NCBI GenBank assembly: GCA_015680685.1
Contig: MNCI01026561.1
Span: forward strand, 1 to 64,000
Length of the DNA: 64,000 nt
From: Gnetum montanum
Taxonomy: Eukaryota > Streptophyta > Gnetopsida > Gnetales > Gnetaceae
Reading direction: 5' to 3'
This document shows positions 54,771-64,000 of the stretch, in pieces; position 1 is the stretch's first letter; each line of letters begins with the position of its first letter. The translations under genes and the position numbers were made by a program. The notes beneath the pieces were generated by a model that worked only from the letters and a program-made list of their open reading frames with translations, did not search any database and was not told the DNA's origin.

Positions 54771-57536
54771 TTAGGACACAATATTACAAGACGCAAAACT
54801 AGAAAGCTCATGTAGTTCCCAAAGGCAGTGGCTCCTCCATTGGTTTCTTCCCCTTATCGCCAAGCTTGGGAAATTTGTAACGATTAAGCAATGCCTACAA
54901 ATTTTCCTCTTCTGTTCTTGGGTCATGTATTGTCCAAGCTCTTGAATTAATGTGTGCCAGTGCCGGTACATACCAAGGGTATGGCAGCTACAGAAACATT
55001 TGATTGGCCTTTACATACCAAGAAACAAACTGGCGTCGTTCCTCCTAAAGGGCCCTAGCTTTTTCTTTGAGTTCTTGATAATCTGTTAATCTTCTAGCTA
55101 GGACTAAGGCAACATCCTTTTGTCCATGGTAGCTAGCTTTAACCACCTTTGATTCTAATTTTGCTACATAGAGCTTTTGCAAGGCATTTTTTCTATTCAC
55201 AAATGCTTTTTCATATCATGCATAAGTGGTTGCTACCTACTTCTCCAGCTTACTACGAGGCTAACCTGCTATTAACATGGTAAGGTTAGCATATTTGAGG
55301 TTAGCCAACACCATGTATTCCTTCAAATGTTCAATCTATAGGTCTTTATTCTTTACTTCCGCCTAGTGGAACAAAGCATAGCTATCTAGAATTTGCTGCC
55401 ACTCAGGATTTTGTGCTAACAAGGACCTAGTGTGGGCTTTAGACATCTAGAACTCTTTTTCATTTACTTCTTTATACATGCTTACTTGGTCGCAAAATTG
55501 TTCCTTCAACTTTTCATGCTTCTTGGCCTCATGCTTCCATGCGCTGATTTCTATTGTTGATTTTTGTTGAATCACGTAGACCTCCTCCATTGAGAGGGTT
55601 CTATTTTCTCTAGCAGATCTAATAATTTCTTGGTTGACCCTCACCAATTTTTCTCTTAACTTTTGGAGGCTCTCCTCAAGGATGTTCTTTTACTTTTTAA
55701 CTATGATCAACCTTGAATTCTCAGCAGAAAGTTGCTTGTTTTCTTCTTGTGCAATGATCAATGCCTTTTTGTATGTGTGGGACTGTGCATCAATAATAGA
55801 GGCATTGCAATCTACTTTCTCTTTTTCTTGTTCTACAACTACACTCTCCTCAGTCAACTTAGACAATAGCTCCATCCTAAATTGTTCTAGCTAGTCAAGC
55901 GTAACAAATTAGGCAGGGTCCCATCATTCAACTCTCCAGGCAGCTAGCTCTTGTTGTAATCTTTGCACTTCTACTTCTACATGTTCTACCCTGACTTCAG
56001 CCATGACCAACTTTCCTTTAGTGGCGATGAGGTCTAATTGTGTTCCAATGACATCACTAAGGATGTCAAACAAAGTAGTCACACTTGCTCCATCTGCAAC
56101 AATTGATCTAATACATCCTCATGCACCATAGGAGTCATTAAAGTCTCAGCCAGCATCTGCGCATCTCTGGTCCTAGTAAGATCTACTGGGGGTACAACAA
56201 GCACATTGAATGATTCTTTAATATGGTTTGTGATTACTTCTGCTACACCTACTACATCCTAATGCTACATTTCCACAACTATGGCACCTTCTCCAGTTTC
56301 AAGCATTACCTGGAAGGATGTAGTATTCCCAAAGATTTGCTTGGAACATTGGGATCCTCCTCCTGATTGTAATGAGATCCCCTCCCCCTTGTTGCATTAG
56401 CTAAAATAGTGGGTTGTACAACGTCATCAATTACTCTAAAGAGATTAGACTCATCTCTGCTTCCCCAACTAACAACTTTAGCAATTGTTTAGAGATGGCT
56501 CATTGTAGACCTATAATCTTATAGCGAAGGTGATGGTGCTTGTGTTTTTGAGGACTATTTAAGCTCACATTATTTTTCCATTTTTGGCTCTATTTCCTTC
56601 TCCAATTCTTGTTCTTCACTAAGATCCTTTCTTGGTGCTACAAGTTTGAGGAGTTCGGCCAAGGATATCCTTCCTAGGGATATCATTCATATATCCCAGG
56701 ATTCCAATCCATTTACATAGCTTCCTGGTTAGGCAAGGGAATGGGAGTGTTTCCTTCCTTGCCTTTTTTTCCTTCAAATCACTATTGAATTTCAGTGAAG
56801 TAGAATTGTGGAAGATTGGCCACATATTTGCCAATTAAGATAGCACTTCCCCTTGTTGCATATGTTGAAATTCAGTTGAGCTCTTTGGTGGGAAACAAAT
56901 GATATATGCCAATCTTGAAATATATCCTCTCCTCTAGAGTTAGTTCATTATATGTTTTATCTTCTTTGTTGTACACCTGGTTCAGCCATAGTTTTTAGTA
57001 TCGGGGTTAGATCTAGTGGGAAAATGGGCTACCTTAGCCCCTTCATTTGGCAAATTTAGAGCTGCTACAATTTCCTTCACTAAGAAAGAGACATTAACTC
57101 CACAAATGTTGATGGTGGTACCCTCATACTTGTTGTGCCAGAATTGATAAGTCTCACCAAGGTGCCACTCACCACTATCTGAAAGAATGGGCCACATAGG
57201 TGATTCCTTAAGTTGCATTCAAACTGCTTCTGTGGCAAATTCCATAAACAGTTCAAAGTTTATTTCCATGATGACCAAGGTCAACGTGGACCTTTCTTGA
57301 ATGGTTGTGAGGTAATCAGGGGACAACATGAGAAGTTGTCCCTACACGGGGCCTGGTGGTTCTACGACCTCTCCTTGGACTAACTATCTAATAGCAGGGG
57401 CCTCTTAATGGATGCTAAAAGATTGGGCTTCCTACTCTTGATGTTCTACCAGCTCACCCTACTAGCCTTGGCCACCTCGTGGATGCTTAGCTACTCTTTG
57501 TGAAGGTTCTTCCTGTGGACCTCTCTTTGGGGCCAT
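54771..57536 (-). pseudogene. Post-pol ORF of element F
   Basis: The ATG at 57536 directly follows a ttgattgcag acceptor and gives MAPKRGPQEEPSQRVAKHPR. The globular domain is best at 56982-57218: MWPILSDSGEWHLGETYQFW, then INICGVNVSFLVKEIVAALN, matching A's MWPIITTNGEWYLGETY; LPFPCLTRKLCKW is at 56700-56760. Coiled-coil stretches open at 55690-55875 (LTEESVVVEQEKEKV) and 55447-55647 (HEAKKHEKLKEQF). The end near 54771 has QELGQYMTQEQKRK. Many stops. Confidence 0.7.
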
Positions 57537-58117
57537 CTGCAATCAAGTAAAGATCAAGTGTTACTAAGGTTGTATTCTTTATCATTAATCAATTTATACC
57601 TTACTCACTACCTTAGTTTATTAAGTTCTTAGTTCATATGACTACAAAGTTAGAAAAATTTTCAAGAAAAATCCCCAAAAAGTGTCTATCTCCTCGTACA
57701 ACCTTACACAGTTGATTTCTTTTTCCTTGTGTGTGGCTTGTTATAATGATTATGGTCCCTTGGATGGAAAAATTAAGGTTTCTGGCATTAATACAATTGA
57801 TCATTTATGATAATGCCTAAATTTTGTAACACTGTTACCCTTATAATACCTTTCGGGCAATAGTAAATTTTCAATAATTGGAACAAGTTTTCCACGCAAG
57901 CAACACCCCCCACAACCGCCGCCCCCATCCCCCCCCCCCCCCAACAACTAACTTAAACACTTCATGTTCAAATAGGTTCAAACAACAAGAAAATCAAAGC
58001 AATAGATAGCCAAATATTACAAGTGGAAAGTAGGTGCATAGAGCTCTGAGTCGCAAGAGAAAATTTGAACAACTCCCCTAGCTACAAATGATGAGAATAA
58101 AGTTTGGGCACCACGAG
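57537..58117 (-). other. Leader of the F post-pol transcript
   Basis: Between the internal TATA and the ATG. The acceptor is intact, but at the donor position the sequence reads cagagctctatgc where A has cagaggtatgc, so the donor GT seems lost. A run of 14 C (plus 57929-57942) is unusual. Confidence 0.45.
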
Positions 58118-58160
58118 GGTCATATATTTATAGGTTTGAGGGACCCAACATTGGATATAT
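58118..58160 (-). promoter_or_regulatory. Internal U3-like promoter of element F
   Basis: The minus strand reads gatatcatatatccaatgtt and then cctataaatatatgaccc (TATA at plus 58118-58135). F's own U3 has gatgttggatattcgatgtc before its 'gcctataaatac' TATA (plus 62888-62900). The TATA lies about 580 bp before the ATG. Confidence 0.5.
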
Positions 58161-59635
58161 GATATCATGTCTAACCCGACGTCAAGATCCATGAATACAA
58201 ACCAAATGGGGTAGCTGAGCATGAAAACTAAAGCTTTGTGATTGGTTCGAAGGTTTGAGGTTAGGTTCATAGTTCTGGGTAAGTGGAAAATTAGTTTGAG
58301 GGACCAGAAGTGTAAGAAGGTGGAGTCATCAATGTGAAAAGCATTGGAAGAGACAAGAAAAAGGACATTAAAGTGATGTTGTGGAATAGATCAATTATAG
58401 GATAAGGGAAACAACAAAATATAACAATTGTGCAATTGGAAGGTGAAAAATGATGTGGTTGTGTTAAATAAGTACAAGTCACAAAAGTTACACAAGTGGG
58501 TCCTCCCCAAAGTAAGCTCTAGCCTATGATGCCCTTGTATAACCACACCGAAAATGTTCGTAGGTACTAAAGGGGTTGAATGCAATGCATACCTATGCAA
58601 CAAAAGACACATGTTAAAACCACCAATTTGAGATAATAACGTGATCTCACACAAAACCACAAGTTATGATCACCCAAACAACGAGATGAGATGGACTATA
58701 GAAAGGATTGCAAAAATTGGAACATGAGGTGTCTTACCATGGGCACAAGGAAACCTTGTGTGTTATTAATGGTTAAATAATCATGAGTCCTTCTTTCTGA
58801 GATTCAAACGAAGTCCAAACCACATTGCGGTGACATCACATCATTTCATCATGTGGCAAACAACCATAAGACTATCATAGTTGCGAGGAGTAACATCACT
58901 TAGCATTTTGTCCAAGGGAGGAGCTTTATTATGGCACATGTTTTTTTTCATGTTTTTTTTTCATGTTTTTTTTTCAATTCTAGGAAGATGCCAACCTTCA
59001 GGCATGGGTACATGTCTTTCCAATGGGACCCGTAGACGTTTATTCAATGTCGTTTTAGGTTACTCTTGCTTCCATTTTTTGTTAGATCTACAAGGATATG
59101 GTTACAACCTTAGCAACATGATAGGACATACAAAAGTGGCCAAAGAGAATCCACAAATCCCCTTGATGTCACACCCTTCACATTCTACCTTGGTTCTACA
59201 CTCTTCTACCCAGACACAATGATTATGAAGTTATTTTTAGTCTCACAGTGAAAAAGGATGTCATTATGACTACAGCAAGAACCTCTTATTAATGGAATGG
59301 GTGGATGGATGTCATGGTCTCAATATTTGAATAATCAGTCCCTTATGATTTGACAACATAGAGAAAACCTCACCTCAATGGACTACATGATCATTTTATT
59401 TACAAGCGAGATTACATAACAAAGAAAATGAACACAACAAATAGAAAAATTTGGAACAAATAGGAAGAATTCTTTCAAGAAATAGGAAAATGACAAAAAA
59501 TTGTAAAACAAAAAGATGAAAAACACTTAAGAATCCTGAAGACTAGAAAACATTTGGCCATGACAAGGATTAATAAGTGGATAAATAGAATTCATGCATG
59601 TATGAAACATTGGTAACTACTCATGCCCTAGCCAC
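58161..59635 (-). other. Non-coding tail of element F
   Basis: Matches the tails of B, C and D: 'acaagtgggtcctcccca' near 58491, 'aggcatgggtacatgtcttt' near 58998, and an A-rich tract at 59400-59530. A (catgttttttttt)3 microsatellite lies at 58936-58975. Short open frames here carry no recognised motif. Confidence 0.55.
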
Positions 59636-59900
59636 TGGGTGTCTGTTGGTGGTGTGGTGGCTAGGTAGAAAAATTGTTGATCACACACTTGATTGTTAAA
59701 TGTCTAGTAGGTCAGGAAATAAGGTTTGAGGTCATGATGGGTGTTTGGCCCACAAGTGCACCCTTGATCATGATATGATATGTATGGATTTTTTTGTCTC
59801 ACCACACTGTTAGATTCATTATTTGGATTTGGGATTGGAGTAATGATGGATGGTGGCCCTTGTGTATGATCAAAGGACGTTGGTTGTGACAAGGAAGGTG
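59636..59900 (-). pseudogene. Protease-end and linker remnant of element F
   Basis: The minus frame 59704-59892 contains NPYISYHDQGCTC, aligning with the protease C-terminus of A (VPCIAYSDSRCNCV). Then YLATTPPTDTQWL, aligning with A's YVVATKQEGTQWL. The catalytic loop and FPIIMGRA block are absent, and the sequence then enters the post-integrase tail. Confidence 0.65.
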
Positions 59901-60149
59901 GTGCACTAGATTAGCATTATGTTGGCTTGGATGATGTGGTGGTTCCATGTGTGGCTTGCTTCAATTTATGACATTTTCTCCAAAAGGGATGTTTTCTACA
60001 TTATAGTTAAGACCCACTAGTGTCAATGTGTTTATGCACACTCGCAGCGCAAGTGGCATTCATTTGTTGATATTGGGGTGTTGAACCTTCCTGTGTTGCT
60101 AACAGTGGCATATAATGAAGTGGAGTAGGAGGATATCAAGGATAGGATG

Positions 60150-62014
60150 GATGGTAAGAGGTGCAAGGTGGTGATCCTTCAGGGGATGTCATGGGTTTTT
60201 GGTACTCAGGAGAGTGGTAGTGGTGATTAGAAGTAGAGGATGCAGAACTAGTTGGAGAAACAGGGCGTTGAACATAATATCAGTGAAGTTTCAGCAGATA
60301 GTGTTGATTTGGTGGTGGCCTCCCCCACGAATTTGGTTCTTTTCACTGCAATTGATGATCATGTTGAGGTTGGTAATAAGTCCCCTTAGGATGGTATGAT
60401 CGGTTGTGAGACTATCTATAATTACCTTGTTGGAGAGGAAATCTCACAGGCATGTGCTTTTGCATAAACTTCAGATTTAATGTGCCTACCCAATACTCTT
60501 GTAGATGTAACAAAACTAGGCAATGGCCCTTCAAATGGTCATATACATAGATGTCACATCCATTATCTTTGTCTATGATTGAGTCTATAGCCTCACTTTC
60601 ATTAGCCACCTTTCTCGTTTATCGAAAAGTGTTATTGGCTATTTCTTGGTTCTGTATCTTTTGTTTATTGTGATCACCTAGCTTATTTTGCATGATCCTC
60701 TCCTCAACCATCTTGATCAGAGTTTTAACATTTTCATATATCTATTTGGACATCCTATTAAACTTTACTTCCAGTTCATCAATAGACTTCTATATCGACA
60801 AGGTTTGTTGCAGAATCATCTTATCGAGAGCACTTTCATTCTCCTTACCATAGATATCGACCTCCTTCTATTGAAGAGTCAAGTACCATTGATATTTCTC
60901 GACATTCTTCCATTTGCATATTTCTCCTTCTTCTTTTGCCACATGCTCAATTAGCTCTCTGATTTGATGGGCTTGGAGCTCGTATAATTGCCCTAGGGCA
61001 TACATCCCAAGGGTCTCCCTTCTTTCATTATGAAGCCCATCTATGACATGGAAAATTTTCCTTTCCTTGGAGAAACCATGGCCTAGGCATCTATTGAGTA
61101 AGGCATAATATCTATCTAAGGCCATGTCCAAGGGTTCATGTTGTTCTTGCTTCCACTCTTGGGTCTATCTCCTCAAATTGGACACCCTCACATAGGTTTG
61201 GTATTTCTTGTTGAAGAGTTCTAGCATTGTGGACCATTGTCAAATTGACCTTGATCTCAAAATCTATCCACACTTCAGCTCTATCGATTAGTGTCCTAGG
61301 AAATAGCTTAAGGTTTTGCCATCCACTTTCAATGTTATAGCAAACATAGGCATCCTAGAAGGTTTGTAAATGATGTTGAGGATCTAAATGATAGCCTCCA
61401 ACAAATTTAGGGATATTATTCATATCAAGTCTAGGTAGGCAACTCCCTTTGTAATGCCTACGAGATATCTTAACTGCCTCTATTATCTTCATCATTCTCT
61501 TGGTGGCCAAGAAGGGTTCATCGTCATTAAACAAGTTGTGATGAAAATTTCTATTTGGTTGATGGTGACGATTGAACTTGTGTTCATGTTAATGATGTTA
61601 AGTATGTTTGTGGGTTTGATTTTTACTTTTATTCTAACCCTTTAGTGGAACTTTATCTCTATACCTACATTCATCTTTGTCAAAACTAGATGTTGAAGGG
61701 GGAGAGGAAGATGAGGATCTGGAAGAATTCCCATGGCTTCTATGGTGCTCCCCAAGGTTCCATAATTTATCTTTTCTTGGTTTCAAGGAGGTATTAGGCC
61801 TTAAGGCCTCCCCTAGTTCAAGACTTGCATCATCTCCTCCAAGATTGTCTATCTTAGGTGAATGTAGTCTATGAGTGTTGTCAAGGTGGTCATGAACATA
61901 AGAACCCCTTGCATAAACTTGGTCACTCCAATCTTCCTCATCATATATCTCATTATTTCTCCAATGAATGCATTCGCTATACAATGTGTTCTCACTTTCG
62001 TGCGAGAGAGACAT
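60150..62014 (-). pseudogene. gag of element F
   Basis: The ATG at 62014 opens an acidic, Ser-rich N-terminal region (MSLSHESENTLYSECIH, SSRSSSSSPPSTSS) that lacks the FTFILH/EGNI domain of A, B and C. The capsid region near 61300-61430 has MNNIPKFVGGYHLDPQHHLQ and FPRTLIDRAEVW. The stretch 60868-61131 is open (MDMALDRYYALLNRCLGHGF, then LGQLYELQAHQIRELIEHVA). The knuckle near 60550 reads CDIYVYDHLKGHC, with the second Cys changed to Tyr. The Tyr/Gln/Pro tail is decayed. Confidence 0.78.
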
Positions 62015-62118
62015 TGTTGTTGGTTTATGGTGTGTGTGAGCTAATATTTTCAAAAAGATATATCATTAATACCTTTACAACAATCATGTATAATATAACT
62101 AATCTAGATAACTAGCAT

Positions 62119-62139
62119 CATCCTTGACAATGATGCAAA
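62119..62139 (-). other. Primer-binding site of element F
   Basis: The minus strand reads ttgcatcattgtcaaggatg. It aligns with the tRNA-Asp complement, most differences being G-to-A or C-to-T. Confidence 0.65.
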
Positions 62140-63022
62140 TGATGAGCAGCGAGGTACCCCTACGCTCAACCATACAAATCACAAGCATTCACACACGATC
62201 CGGTTGAATCCCATGGATGGGACTAGTTGGAGTATCTAGATCATTATGCTCTGATCATAGTGCGCTATCTTCCAACTTGGACTCGTGGTAGCTTTTTCAT
62301 GTATGGTTTAGTCCAAAGTGAGGCATATGATGTTGTCTAATTCTATGCTACTCCTAATAGTGACAAAGAGATGAATTAATTAAGCTACTAAACAATGGAG
62401 AGTAAAATCTAAGCTAACCTACATGTGATCAGTATCTACTCTTAATTGTCCATACACACCTTGGACTTTGTGAGACTACTTCTAGAATTTCCAAGTGTAT
62501 GTCACTGGGTGTGCCAAATGATACATTGCTAGATTACCAAGTACTTACACTTAAGCACTCATGACTAAGGTGTACGCATTTCGCTTAATGACAGGAATAG
62601 TAAATAGCAATAAATGGAAATGTTAACTAAAGGAAATAGTAAATATTTAACCATTAAATAAATAATTAAAGTAATAATAAATCTAAGTAAATGCAACAAT
62701 GATGGCAGTAATCTCGATCTTTATTTCCAACCATGTAACATGTCCAAGTACGTCACACTTGAACAAAGGTGTCGTACGATTAGAAAAATCAAACTGCTAG
62801 CATGCACTGGGAATGATAGGACTATCAAAAACTGAGAACTAAAACTAAAACTCTATTTCCTATATCCTAAATAATGCACCCAAGTGTTGTATTTATAGGC
62901 ATGCACAAAGGAGATGACATCGAATATCCAACATCGCTTTCTGGCTCCAACATCAAGTATCCGATATTAAGGCTCCAATATTAGGTACTCAATATTGGAG
63001 TCAACAAATTCACAACTCATCA
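62140..63022 (-). repeat. 5' LTR of element F
   Basis: 883 bp, plus start tgatgagcagcgaggtaccc, end cacaactcatca. Minus TATA at plus 62888-62900 (tgtatttataggc). Shares 'cttggactcgtggtagct' with E and H. Confidence 0.92.
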
Positions 63023-63027
63023 AATGT
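63023..63027. repeat. Right target-site duplication of element F (aatgt)
   Basis: Same five bases as 53733-53737. Confidence 0.9.
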
Positions 63028-63300
63028 CTATGTTGATAATATAATAGTGAAATCCCAACTAACCTTAGATCATCCCCATGATCCTGATGTTGTTTTTTAT
63101 TGATGCAACAAGTTCAACCATTATCTTAATGCCAAGCAATGCATCTTTGATGTTCTAACAAGTGAGATGCTGGGTTTCTTAGTTTCCAAAAGTGGGATAT
63201 TTGTGGATCCTAACAAAATAAAGATCATCATGGAACCTACTCCTCCTATGTCCATTAAAGTTATGTTCATCTTGCAAGAACATCTCTAGTCGATGCATCA
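63028..63300 (+). pseudogene. Element G: Tat-like gypsy RT, part 2
   Basis: Continues part 1: YVDNIIVKSQLTLDHPHD, then NKFNHYLNAKQCIFDVLTSE, MLGFLVSKSGIFVDPNKIKI and PTPPMSIK. YVDD-x-IVKS is the Tat-type catalytic motif; the second Asp is Asn here. Several stops. Similarity fades after about 63290. Confidence 0.75.
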
Positions 63301-64000
63301 CTTCAAATCAAATCTCAATGATCTCTTTCTGCATCTCTCTCTCATCTTCTTCTTCTAGAATGAGAGATGTCAAGAATCCTTTAATCCTATTAACAATACT
63401 TTAACAACTCTTCCCATCCTTCATCCTTCTAATTTAAGCATTCTCTCATTGCCATGTTGTGTTTTAATGGTGTAAAGACAAAGTTGAACTTCTCATCTAT
63501 GATATTTATCATCATATATCTAGTTGCAAGACTTGATACATAAATACTAAAAATTCATATTTAATTCTAGTCTTCACTCTTAAGAAGTAAAGATATTCTA
63601 TAGTAGGTTCAACAATCTATGTTATTTGTTGAGATAATGTTGTTAGATTCATCACCAATAACACTCACAGTAATAATTGTTTAGCTAGATGAAATATCCT
63701 TTCAAAAAAATTTAATCTTATTTATCCTATCTAACAATTTATCAAAGGTCAATTCATAAATAACCTATTATAATCTTCCTCATGTTTTTCATCTTTTTCT
63801 TTATCATTTAGATTGAGGATAAGATAATCCCATCAACTCTATGTGTTATACTAGCTGATGCAAAGATCCAAAAAGCCATTATGCATTCCTTTACTTTGAT
63901 GATTCAAGTTCATCTTATGGTGCTAGCATAGCTTTAGTGCTAGTATGACCCTATGCACACTTTATCTAACATACCTATCATCTTTATTTTATACATGCAC
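63301..64000. other. Unassigned AT-rich end of window
   Basis: No gene or repeat could be identified. Downstream RNase H of element G would be expected, but I could not read it. Confidence 0.35.

Larger units (their letters stand above)
53738..63022 (-). mobile_element. Element F: Athila-type LTR element, pol almost absent
   Basis: 9.29 kb on the minus strand. From right to left: 5' LTR 62140-63022, primer site, gag 60150-62014, a remnant of the protease end and linker 59640-59900, non-coding tail 58140-59630, internal promoter near 58118, post-pol ORF 54771-57536, polypurine tract, 3' LTR 53738-54613. The protease active site, RT, RNase H and integrase were not found. Target duplication aatgt is perfect. 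A second case, with A, of an element with sound ends, gag and post-pol gene but no pol. Confidence 0.88.

Noticed and set aside
58881-59222. 113-codon plus frame with a Phe-rich hydrophobic stretch
   Set aside because: The stretch is translated from the (catgttttttttt)3 microsatellite in the tail of F.
1-64000. tRNA, rRNA or other structural RNA genes
   Set aside because: Apart from the decayed A/B-box pair near 35850, I saw no cloverleaf-compatible or rRNA-like sequence. Covariance-model searches could not be run.

Overview
Plant nuclear DNA, AT-rich, with no intact cellular gene that I can recognise. Almost everything that can be read is decayed retrotransposon: Ty3/gypsy elements of the Athila type, a Tat-like gypsy fragment, a Ty1/copia fragment, an RTE-type LINE, and probably a tRNA-derived SINE. 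Dense nesting, old stop-riddled copies and long spacers suggest a large seed-plant genome. A gymnosperm is plausible, but the sequence alone does not prove it.

Layout (my names). H: end of an LTR at the left edge (1-952, +) with primer site and an unrecognised relic. A: 2138-12099 (+), complete LTR element with 5-bp target duplication gttgt; it has gag, protease and a post-pol ORF but no RT, RNase H or integrase. D: an old minus-strand element, split into 13480-16475 and 29361-33083 by B. B: 16476-29360 (-), the only copy with every module (gag, protease, RT, RNase H, integrase, post-pol ORF). A copia gag/primer-site/LTR fragment follows at 33084-33895 (-), then solo LTR E (33997-34863, -), a degenerate repeat tract and the SINE candidate. 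C: 37192-47546 (+), gag-pol element that has nearly lost its post-pol ORF and carries four single-N assembly seams. 47547-51115 is mostly unassigned, with two small GC-richer islands. LINE relic: 51230-53215 (-). F: 53738-63022 (-), with target duplication aatgt, gag plus post-pol ORF and almost no pol; it sits inside the RT gene of G (Tat-like, +; 53225-53737 and 63028-63300).

How the parts relate. A-F are one superfamily: LTRs begin TGATGA and end TCATCA, the primer site fits plant tRNA-Asp, RTs are of the FMDDF type, the gag zinc knuckle is CX2CX3HX4C, and a long post-pol gene lies before the 3' LTR. That gene encodes an N-terminal globular domain followed by long coiled coils. Its ATG directly follows a splice acceptor. 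In A, B and F a TATA box stands upstream with sequence resembling the same element's own U3, so the gene probably had its own transcript. Module content is complementary: A and F lack pol but keep the post-pol gene, C keeps pol but has lost that gene, and B has both. Every RT copy whose active site can be read is dead, usually through G-to-A changes in catalytic aspartate codons.
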